From Chloroflexota bacterium (GTDB lineage Bacteria > Chloroflexota > Dehalococcoidia > Tepidiformales > Tepidiformaceae), in assembly GCA_021823905.1 (NCBI GenBank), contig JAKALX010000049.1, positions 1-13,998 on the forward strand: 13,998 nt of DNA. Direction: 5' to 3'. Below the pieces are notes generated by a model. It saw nothing but the letters and a program-made list of their open reading frames with translations, did not search any database and had not been told where the DNA came from. Of the stretch, positions 6,952 to 12,851 are shown piece after piece; within the stretch, counting starts at the first letter, position 1, and every line of letters begins with the position of its first letter. Made by a program: the position numbers and the translations under genes.

Positions 6952-8116
6952 CCTGCGAGCAAGCTGGGGCCGCGTCCAGGAGCAGACGTGGGAGCGCATC
7001 CCCTCGCGGCTCCGGCCGATCGTCTGGTTCCTGATTGCCTTTTCGGTCGTCTTCATCAACCGCTTCGACGACACCTGGATGCGCATGTTCTTCCTGGTCG
7101 GGCTCTACGCGACGCTAGGCATGGGACTCAACGTCGTCGTTGGAATGGCCGGACTGCTGGACCTCGGCTTCGTCGCCTTCTTCGCCACGGGCGCCTACAC
7201 GGTCGCCATCTTCGGCTCGCCGGTCTCGCCCCACGACGCGCACCTCAACTACTGGGTCCTTGTCCCCCTCGCCATTGGCCTGGGCGCCCTGATTGGCGTT
7301 CTTCTCGGGCTGCCCGTGCTGCCCTTGCGCGGGGACTACCTCGCAATCGTGACCCTCGGCTTTGGCGAGATTATCCGCATTCTCGCGCTCAACATGAACG
7401 ATTACACGCGCGGCTCCTCCGGCCTCTTCGAAATCCGCAAGCCGGACTTGGGTTTCATGGTCATCGAAGACGTCCGAGCCTTCTACGTGATGATCCTCGT
7501 CGCCGCGCTCGCTGTCTGGTTCGTGACCTCCCGCATTCGCGACTCGCGAGTCGGGCGCGCGTGGGAGGCGATCCGCGAAGACGAGGACGTCGCGGCGGCG
7601 ATGGGCATCAACACGACGCGCTACAAGCTCATGGCCTTCGCGACCGGCGCCGCCGTCGGCGCCATCGGGGGCGCCATCTACGCTCCGTTCATCGACTTCG
7701 TCGCCCCTCAGTCGTTCTCGCTGCAGGTCTCGATCAACGTCCTCGCCATCGTGATCATCGGCGGAATGGGCAACACGACCGGCGTGATCGCGGGATCCCT
7801 CATCCTCATCGGCGTCCCCGAGTTGCTCCAGTTCCAGGAAACAGCTGACTTCCTGCAGAAGTTCGCCTGGCTCCGCGACGTCCTCAATCCCGTGATCCAC
7901 GGCTTCAACACGGTCACCTTCCTGAATTTGCCCGACCTCCCCCAGCCGGAAGACTGGGGCAAGAAGCTCGCGCTCTACCGTTTCGTCGTCTTCGGGCTGC
8001 TCATGGTGATCGTGATGGTCCTCAGGCCGATGGGAATCTTCCCCTCGAAGCGCCGGGAGCTCGAGTTCGAAAACCCGCCAGAAGCGGAGCTCGCCGCTTC
8101 GCAGGGGGTGGGCTGA
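6944..8116 (+). CDS. livM: Branched-chain amino acid ABC transporter permease LivM
   Basis: A 390-residue membrane permease, partner of LivH. Typical LivM features are YATLGMGLNVVVGMAGLLDLG (56-76), PLRGDYLAIVTLGFGEIIRI (127-146), and the ATPase-contact loop EAIREDEDVAAAMGI (208-222). The IIGGMGNTTG motif (271-280) and RPMGIFPS (361-368) close the core. GTG start, with AGGAGGG upstream inside livH. Between PELLQFQE and YRFVVFGLL, where E. coli LivM has only a few residues, this protein carries about 45 extra residues (about 300-344; FNTVTFLNLPDLPQPEDWG), probably an extracytoplasmic loop or helix pair. The stop codon shares one base with the livG ATG (TGATG). Confidence 0.94.
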   Translation: MRSLRASWGRVQEQTWERIPSRLRPIVWFLIAFSVVFINRFDDTWMRMFFLVGLYATLGMGLNVVVGMAGLLDLGFVAFFATGAYTVAIFGSPVSPHDAHLNYWVLVPLAIGLGALIGVLLGLPVLPLRGDYLAIVTLGFGEIIRILALNMNDYTRGSSGLFEIRKPDLGFMVIEDVRAFYVMILVAALAVWFVTSRIRDSRVGRAWEAIREDEDVAAAMGINTTRYKLMAFATGAAVGAIGGAIYAPFIDFVAPQSFSLQVSINVLAIVIIGGMGNTTGVIAGSLILIGVPELLQFQETADFLQKFAWLRDVLNPVIHGFNTVTFLNLPDLPQPEDWGKKLALYRFVVFGLLMVIVMVLRPMGIFPSKRRELEFENPPEAELAASQGVG

Positions 8117-9018
8117 TGGCCGGGGCCACGCTTTCGGTTCGCGGCCTCGGGATGCGCTTCGAGGGACTCGCGGCGTTAGCCGACGTCGACATCGAGGTGC
8201 CCGGCGGCCAAATTCGCGGCGTGATCGGCCCCAACGGCGCCGGCAAGACGACGCTGTTCAACTGCCTCACCGGGTTCTATCACCCCACCAGCGGCGAGAT
8301 CCTGCTCGACGGCGCCCGGATCGACGGGCTCGCAACGCACGAAGTCAGCGCCCTCGGCGTGTCACGCACGTTCCAGAACATCCGCCTGTTCGCGAACATG
8401 ACCGCGATCGAGAACGTCCTCGTGGGCAGCCATACGCACATCACGGTTGGCAGTGGCGAGCGGCGGGCGCCACGGCGCCCGTCGGGTCACCGTCTGCTGG
8501 ACGCCGCGCGGAAGATCCCCGGCGCGCCCCGCGCCGCGGGTTCGGCGATCAACGAGCTCGCCGGCGCCGTCGCCCGGCCGCCGGCGGTGCGCCGCGTCGA
8601 ATCCGAAGCGACCGACCGTGCACGGCGCCTGCTCCAATCGGTCGGGCTCCAGCGCCGGGAAAACATGATCGCCCGCAACCTGCCCTACGGCGACCAGCGG
8701 CGGCTCGAGCTGGCTCGGGCCCTGGCCACCCGGCCACGCCTCCTCCTCCTCGACGAGCCGACCGCGGGAATGAACCCCCAGGAAAGCGCCTCGATGGTCG
8801 GGCTCATCCGCCGCATCCGCGACGAATTCGAGACCACGGTTGTCCTCATCGAGCACCAGATGCGCGTGGTCATGGGCGTTTGCGAGCAGATCACCGTCCT
8901 CGACTACGGGCGCAGGATCGCCGAGGGCAGCCCGGCGGAGGTCCAGCAAGACGCGCGCGTCGTCGAAGCCTACCTCGGCACCCGCGCGGGCACGGGGGGT
9001 GGCCATGCCGCTCCTTAG
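8116..9018 (+). CDS. livG: Branched-chain amino acid ABC transporter ATP-binding protein LivG
   Basis: A 300-residue cytosolic ATPase of the importer. It has Walker A GPNGAGKT (38-45), the Q-loop at Q87 in RTFQNIRLF, the LivG-type degenerate signature NLPYGDQRRLE (188-198, in place of LSGGQ), Walker B LLLLDEPTAG (209-218), and H-loop His247 in LIEHQM. It exceeds the usual length of about 255 because about 35 extra residues rich in Arg, Ala and Pro lie between the Q-loop helix and the EATDRARRLL helix (about 108-160). The frame is uninterrupted, so this is an insert and not a frameshift. ATG overlaps the livM stop by one base, and the 3' end overlaps livF by 14 bp. Confidence 0.94.
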   Translation: MAGATLSVRGLGMRFEGLAALADVDIEVPGGQIRGVIGPNGAGKTTLFNCLTGFYHPTSGEILLDGARIDGLATHEVSALGVSRTFQNIRLFANMTAIENVLVGSHTHITVGSGERRAPRRPSGHRLLDAARKIPGAPRAAGSAINELAGAVARPPAVRRVESEATDRARRLLQSVGLQRRENMIARNLPYGDQRRLELARALATRPRLLLLDEPTAGMNPQESASMVGLIRRIRDEFETTVVLIEHQMRVVMGVCEQITVLDYGRRIAEGSPAEVQQDARVVEAYLGTRAGTGGGHAAP

Positions 9019-9715
9019 CGTGACCGGGCTTGTCGCAGGCTACGGCGGCATCACCGCGATCAAGGGCATTGACCTGACCGTCGACCAGGGCGAGATCGTG
9101 ACCCTGATCGGCTCGAACGGAGCGGGCAAGTCGACCACGCTGCGTACGATCTCCGGTCTCGTGCGCGCTCGCAACGGGCGCGTCGAGTTCCTCTCGAAGC
9201 CGATCGAGAAGCTGGCGCCGCACAAGATCGTGGCCCTGGGTATGTCACACGTGCCCGAAGGGCGCGGCATCTTCCACCGCCTCACCGTCCTCGAGAACCT
9301 CTACATGGGGGCATTTCAGCGCGGTGACGGCGAGATCGCCGACGACCTCGGGAAGGTAATCAGCCTCTTTCCGCGCCTCCGGGAACGGCTCAAGCAGGCC
9401 GGCGGCACGCTTTCCGGCGGCGAACAGCAGATGCTGGCGATCGGGCGCGCGATGATGGCCCGGCCAAAGCTGCTCCTCCTCGACGAGCCGTCCATGGGCC
9501 TCTCGCCGATCCTCGTCCAGACGATTTTCGAGACGATCCAGTCGATCCGGAGGCAGGGAGCGACCATCCTCCTCGTCGAGCAGAACGCCGCGATGGCGCT
9601 CGAAGTGGCCGACCGCGCCTACGTCATCGAATCGGGCGTGATTACCCTGAGCGGCCGTGGCGCCGAACTCGCCGGCAACGACAGCGTCCGCCGGGCCTAC
9701 CTCGGCGAAGGGTGA
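9005..9715 (+). CDS. livF: Branched-chain amino acid ABC transporter ATP-binding protein LivF
   Basis: A 236-residue cytosolic ATPase that pairs with LivG to drive import. It has Walker A GSNGAGKS (36-43), Q-loop region SHVPEGRGIFHRLTV, signature LSGGEQQMLAIGRA (136-149), Walker B LLLLDEPSMGLSP (156-168), and LLVEQNA (189-195), where LivF proteins carry Gln instead of the H-loop His. The frame is open further upstream, but ATG 9005 begins the first conserved strand (LLSVTGLVAGYGG) and sits 14 bp inside livG after a run of G. Length matches the family. It is last in the operon; a 6-bp GC stem at 9720-9740 follows without a T-run, so transcription termination is not resolved. Confidence 0.95.
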   Translation: MPLLSVTGLVAGYGGITAIKGIDLTVDQGEIVTLIGSNGAGKSTTLRTISGLVRARNGRVEFLSKPIEKLAPHKIVALGMSHVPEGRGIFHRLTVLENLYMGAFQRGDGEIADDLGKVISLFPRLRERLKQAGGTLSGGEQQMLAIGRAMMARPKLLLLDEPSMGLSPILVQTIFETIQSIRRQGATILLVEQNAAMALEVADRAYVIESGVITLSGRGAELAGNDSVRRAYLGEG

Positions 9716-9862
9716 TCGAGCGCGCTGTTCGCTGGCGCGCACCTATCTCGAATTCGACGGCGTAGGCGATAATGTCTCCCTGCTGGCGCCGGCGCGGCCC
9801 GCGGGACAGCTCCGGCAGTTCTGAGCGGCCGGCTCTTGACGGGGCTCGATGAGGTGGTGGTG

Positions 9863-10540
9863 ATGATGAGACGGCTCGTTTGGTTCGGACTTCCCGGCCT
9901 GGGCATCCTCGGACTCGTAGCGGCGTTCAGCGTTGCGGGCGCCGCCTCCGCTCCCACACCGAGCTTGCGATACCACGCCATTGTGCCGGCGGTTGTGCGC
10001 GGTGAGGACCCAACGCCGCCGCCTTCACCGCCGCCCTACGACGGGCCCGTGGCGTCGTTGTATCTCGCTTCCGCCGGCATCGACTCCAGCGCGCCCGTCG
10101 AACAGCGCGGCACCCTGTGGGAAGGTGGCCACGAGGTCTTCGCCGATCCGTCCGCGCCGGGCAACATTGCCTGGTATTCCGACAGCCGTTTCGGCCACCC
10201 TGGGTTCGGCGGACAGAACAGCGTGTTCGCCGCCCACATCAACTACATGAACTATGGCAACGGGCCGTTCGCCCGGCTGACGAGCGCTGAGCCGGGGAGC
10301 GCGCTCTACGTGACGATGGACAACGGCGACTCGTACGCCTACACCGTCGCCTACGTGACCCTCGTGCCCCTCGCCGTGCTCAACTCGGGAGGGATGGACG
10401 CGATCGTCTTCCCCGCTCTCGACGCACACACCGAACGCATAACGCTCATCAGTTGCGGCGGCGACTTCGTCCCCAATCCGGGAGGCGGCGGCGAATACAC
10501 GAGCCGCGTGGTCCTCGTCGCTGAACGCTACGTGCCCTGA
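9863..10540 (+). CDS. Sortase family protein (class E/F-like)
   Basis: A 225-residue protein with an N-terminal membrane anchor (hydrophobic 8-29), a Pro-rich linker (TPPPSPPPYDGP, 51-62) and a sortase beta-barrel outside the membrane. The catalytic triad of sortases is visible: His125 in VFAAHINY, Cys198 in TLISCGG, and Arg215 in YTSRVVLV. The A-I/V-D motif of the substrate-binding face is seen as SAGIDSSAPVEQRG, and NIAWYSDSRFGHPG corresponds to the VGWYRxGxxPGxPG segment of class E/F enzymes. Sortases cleave a C-terminal sorting signal and transfer the protein to another amine. No protein with a sorting signal is encoded here, so the substrate is elsewhere, or the enzyme is a lone housekeeping sortase. 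ATG 9863 follows GAGGTGG; the in-frame TTG at 9836 and GTGs at 9854-9860 are less likely. A possible -10 (GATAAT, 9768-9773) lacks a clear -35. Confidence 0.85.
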   Translation: MMRRLVWFGLPGLGILGLVAAFSVAGAASAPTPSLRYHAIVPAVVRGEDPTPPPSPPPYDGPVASLYLASAGIDSSAPVEQRGTLWEGGHEVFADPSAPGNIAWYSDSRFGHPGFGGQNSVFAAHINYMNYGNGPFARLTSAEPGSALYVTMDNGDSYAYTVAYVTLVPLAVLNSGGMDAIVFPALDAHTERITLISCGGDFVPNPGGGGEYTSRVVLVAERYVP

Positions 10541-10545
10541 GGGGG

Positions 10546-10761
10546 TTACGCCGCTGTCGGCGGTTCCGGGAAGCGCTCGAACGCGCTGACCGCCGGTGCG
10601 CGGCGTCCGCCGTCCGCCCATTCGGGCAGCCACGGCGAGCGAGCGCCATAGCGGCTCCCTGGAAGGCGGGCGGGCAACGACGCGGCCGGCCGCTCGGACT
10701 GGTAGCAGCGGCCGGTGCGCAGATGCATAGGCAAAGCGGCCGGGAAGTAATACGTCATCAT
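10546..10761 (-). CDS. Small hypothetical protein, doubtful
   Basis: A 71-residue open frame in the gap of about 355 bp between the sortase and mdh, ending 5 bp from the sortase stop. Third codon positions are mostly G or C, as in neighbouring genes, and the composition (several Tyr, Trp, Pro, Arg) is protein-like. There is no recognisable domain, signal peptide or ribosome site before its two adjacent ATG codons. It may be a real small protein or a chance frame. The rest of the gap (10762-10889) should hold the mdh promoter, but I see no convincing -35/-10 pair. Confidence 0.35.
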   Translation of the reverse strand: MMTYYFPAALPMHLRTGRCYQSERPAASLPARLPGSRYGARSPWLPEWADGGRRAPAVSAFERFPEPPTAA

Positions 10762-10883
10762 GCCCGGTAAATGGCGCCCACGACGCCTCGGGTGATGGGT
10801 CCGATGGGCGCTATTGAAAGGCCCTTTACGACCGGTCCGGAACCCGGCGCCGTGGTACTCTGCGCACGCAAGTCAATCGCCAT

Positions 10884-10890
10884 AGAGGAG
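10884..10890 (+). promoter_or_regulatory. mdh ribosome binding site
   Basis: AGAGGAG lies 5 bp before ATG 10896, favouring it over the in-frame GTG at 10890 that overlaps this site. Confidence 0.75.
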
Positions 10891-10895
10891 TGTTC

Positions 10896-11837
10896 ATGGC
10901 CCGCAAGAAGGTCACCATCATTGGCGCCGGCGCAACCGGCGGCGCCATGGCCCAGCGCCTGATCGAGCGCGACATCTGCGACGTTGTCCTCCAGGACGAT
11001 CCCCAGTTCGCGGGCACCATGCACTTTGGCAAGGCTCTCGACGAGTCCCAGGCAGCGGCCTGGATCGGCTTCAGCAGCCGCATCAGCGCGACCGACGGTT
11101 GGGACGAAACCAGGAACTCCGACGTCGTCATCTGCACCGCCGGCGCGCCGCGCAAGCCGGGCATGTCGCGCGAGGAGCTCCTCAACGGGAACGCCACGAT
11201 CGTCCGGGCGAAGGTCTCGGAAGCGGCGAAACACTCGCCGAACGCCGTCATCATCATCTTCGCGAATCCCATGGACGCCATGTGCCACGTCGCCCAGAAG
11301 GCCAGCGGCTTTCCGCGCGAGCGCGTCATCGGCCAGGGGGGCGCCCTCGACAGCGCTCGCTATCGCTATTTCATCGCGGCCGAGCTCGGCGTCTCACCGA
11401 TGGATGTCCACGGCTACGTCATCGGCGGCCATACCGACACGACGATGGTCCCGGTCGTCTCCCAGACACGCATCGGCGGCGTGCCGCTGACCGATCTCCT
11501 GCCGGCCGACAAAGTGCAGGCGCTCGTCGCCCGCGCCATGCGCGGCGGGGCCGAGATCACGGAGCTGCTGAAGGTTGGAAGCGCCTACTACGCGCCCTCG
11601 GCCGGGACGATCGCGATGGCTGAGGCGATCCTCCTCGATCAGAAGCGGCTCATCCCCTGCTCCGTCCTCCACCAGGGCGAGTACGGGATCACCGGGGTCT
11701 ACTCCGGCACGGTCTGCCAGCTCGGCGAAGGCGGCATCCAGCGCACGTTCGAACTGCCGCTGACCGCCGAGGAGAAGGAGAAGGTGGTCGCGGCTGCGAA
11801 CGCCACGAAAGAGCTCGTGAAGCTCATCCAGGATTAG
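10896..11837 (+). CDS. mdh: Malate dehydrogenase, LDH-like tetrameric type
   Basis: A 313-residue cytosolic enzyme of the lactate/malate dehydrogenase family that interconverts malate and oxaloacetate with NAD in the citric acid cycle. The N-terminal dinucleotide fold is VTIIGAGATGGAMAQ (6-20), with acidic residues at the end of the second strand (QDD, 33-35) favouring NAD. The mobile loop reads APRKPGMSREEL (84-95): Arg at position 86, where LDHs have Gln, marks malate specificity. Other active-site residues are Arg92, Asn124 in ANPMD, Asp152 and Arg155 in LDSARYRYF, and catalytic His179 in GGHTDTTMVP (usual form GGHGDTMVP). ATG 10896 is set by AGAGGAG 5 bp upstream. Its 3' end overlaps the convergent small gene by 14 bp. 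Confidence 0.93.
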   Translation: MARKKVTIIGAGATGGAMAQRLIERDICDVVLQDDPQFAGTMHFGKALDESQAAAWIGFSSRISATDGWDETRNSDVVICTAGAPRKPGMSREELLNGNATIVRAKVSEAAKHSPNAVIIIFANPMDAMCHVAQKASGFPRERVIGQGGALDSARYRYFIAAELGVSPMDVHGYVIGGHTDTTMVPVVSQTRIGGVPLTDLLPADKVQALVARAMRGGAEITELLKVGSAYYAPSAGTIAMAEAILLDQKRLIPCSVLHQGEYGITGVYSGTVCQLGEGGIQRTFELPLTAEEKEKVVAAANATKELVKLIQD

Positions 11838-12099
11838 TGGGCAGTCCGGCCCGCGAACTGGGAGCCGTCAACAGCTCCCGAAGCACGGCCGCAAGGGGCG
11901 TGGCGCTCCCGGCCAGTTCGACCGTGCCGTTCGGAAAGATGTTGATGATCTCGCCCGACGACAACACGATCTGGCGGCCGTGAAGAACGTCCCGCCGGTG
12001 AAACGTGATGTCTCGCCGCTGCAGTTCCGCTTCCACCCTCGCCGTATTCCAGTGTGTCCGCGGCCGGCGGCCGCCCTGCGCCCATGCTTTACTGTCCAT
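11824..12099 (-). CDS. Small protein with a possible TBP-like strand module
   Basis: A 91-residue protein of unknown function. The N-terminal 17 residues are basic and polar; the rest looks like one small alpha/beta domain: a helix (TARVEAELQRR, 19-29), two strands in RDVLHGRQIVLSSGEIINIF (36-55), a turn, NGTVELAGS (57-65), then a C-terminal helix (AAVLRELL). The spacing of Gly, Gln and Gly-Thr recalls the TBP-like beta-module of RNase HIII N-termini and some predicted nucleotide-binding proteins; this is a resemblance only. ATG 12099 is chosen because it overlaps the stop of the preceding gene by 11 bp, suggesting coupling. A TTG at 12162 would extend it within that gene. No strong ribosome site. 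It is third in a minus-strand cassette. Confidence 0.55.
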   Translation of the reverse strand: MDSKAWAQGGRRPRTHWNTARVEAELQRRDITFHRRDVLHGRQIVLSSGEIINIFPNGTVELAGSATPLAAVLRELLTAPSSRAGLPTNPG

Positions 12100-12391
12100 C
12101 GCCCACACCAGGCCCGCGAAGAGCCAAACCCGAACCGCCGTCTGAGGGGCGAAGCTCAACAAACCATCGCCGCTCTGAATCGCCCCAGGTGGTCGAAAAG
12201 AGGCCGTGGAACTTGAAATCGCCCGACTTTAGAAGGACTGAGCGCAGCCCCTGGCCGAAGTAATGATGAAGCAACTGGCCTTTCCCGGCGACTACCCTGT
12301 CGATAGACAGCGTCAGTTCGCTCGACGCATCAGCCAGAACGACCGTGGCGAGTACAGCACCGTCTGGTTGACAAACCGTGGCGTTTCTCAT
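12089..12391 (-). CDS. Hypothetical protein, middle gene of small cassette
   Basis: A 100-residue protein I do not recognise. It reads as a mostly beta-strand domain: RNATVCQPDGAVLATVVLAD, then SSELTLSIDRVV, a segment with LLHHYFGQGL (about 42-51), SGDFKFHGLFSTTW and RRWFVEL. There are no catalytic motifs, membrane segments or signal peptide. CAGGA lies just upstream with 6 bp to ATG 12391, which favours this codon; ATG 12397, two codons earlier, overlaps that site. It starts a few bases after the stop of the His/Cys miniprotein and overlaps the start of the next gene, so the three are probably one transcript. G+C at third positions is lower than in the liv genes. Confidence 0.55.
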   Translation of the reverse strand: MRNATVCQPDGAVLATVVLADASSELTLSIDRVVAGKGQLLHHYFGQGLRSVLLKSGDFKFHGLFSTTWGDSERRWFVELRPSDGGSGLALRGPGVGDGQ

Positions 12392-12402
12392 GGTCATTCC
12401 TG

Positions 12403-12636
12403 CTAATTACCCGAATTCTCTGAACGCGCGTGCTCGGCACGACGGTGCTCAGTTCGCCTGACCACGTGCAACTTGGAGACCCCGTTGCTCATATCAAGAT
12501 GCTTATCGACGTGCGTATTTTGAAACACTCGTTCTGCGGCGCAATCCAGGCAGTATCCCTTGCTTGTCTGGCCGTATGGTTCTTCTATTCTCCAGTGATG
12601 TACGTGCCGATCGACTAGCAGCGTGGTTCCGTCCAT
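12403..12636 (-). CDS. His/Cys miniprotein, possible zinc-binding, maybe 5'-truncated
   Basis: A 77-residue protein with the core HHWRIEEPYGQTSKGYCLDC (13-32) followed by AAERVFQN. Paired His13/His14 and Cys29-x2-Cys32 could bind one zinc ion. The H-x-W-x-I-x-x-P-x-G-x-x-S-x-G-x-C-x-x-C pattern resembles short uncharacterised proteins I associate with Chloroflexota and Actinobacteria. The C-terminus is charged and low in hydrophobics. ATG 12636 has AAGGAAGG 7 bp upstream on this strand. The same frame stays open without any start codon back past 12850 and encodes CDCASCH (12652-12672) just before the ATG, so a longer ancestral protein is possible. Base composition is nearer 50% G+C than the rest of the window. 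It is first of three closely spaced minus-strand genes. Confidence 0.6.
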   Translation of the reverse strand: MDGTTLLVDRHVHHWRIEEPYGQTSKGYCLDCAAERVFQNTHVDKHLDMSNGVSKLHVVRRTEHRRAEHARSENSGN

Positions 12637-12731
12637 ACTTGTGCCTTCCTTGTGACACGACGCACAGTCGCAGTAGTACCAGGCCTGCCCACCGTGGAGT
12701 GAGGTAGAGGCGGAATACGTTGGTACTGATG

Positions 12732-12821
12732 CTATCGCATCATAGAGACGTTGCTGTCGTCCCGATCGCTCAGCGAGAGTCTGCTCTTGGCAAGCATCCA
12801 GTTCAGCATCGAAAGATCCAC
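12732..12821 (-). pseudogene. Possible gene remnant between argH and the small cassette
   Basis: A short frame of 29 codons (GTG 12821 to TAG) reading VDLSMLNWMLAKSRLSLSDR and onward, in the same frame as argH but after its stop. Third positions are about three-quarters G or C, more coding-like than the competing frame that continues into the His/Cys gene. There is no ribosome site and it is too short to name, so it may be the tail of a lost gene. A 6-bp inverted repeat (TGATGC/GCATCA, 12727-12742) straddles its stop. I see nothing firmer in 12637-12851. Confidence 0.25.
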
Positions 12822-12851
12822 AATCAGGGTCCGTTCGGGCCCCTGCTACTC

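Noticed and set aside
5884..7086. A 400-codon minus-strand open frame opposite livH.
   Set aside because: Asp/Glu/His-rich shadow of a textbook LivH permease; no motif and no ribosome site.
9720..9740. GCGCGC inverted repeat after livF, considered as the operon terminator.
   Set aside because: Only a 6-bp self-complementary stem with no T-run; not convincing.
9836..9841. TTGACG just upstream of the sortase gene, considered as a -35 element.
   Set aside because: It overlaps the start region, and 17 bp downstream there is no -10; the spot falls on the ribosome site and first codons.
12430..12618. A 62-codon plus-strand open frame across the His/Cys gene.
   Set aside because: It is antisense to the HHW...CxxC core, which has a good ribosome site on the minus strand; the plus frame has no motif.
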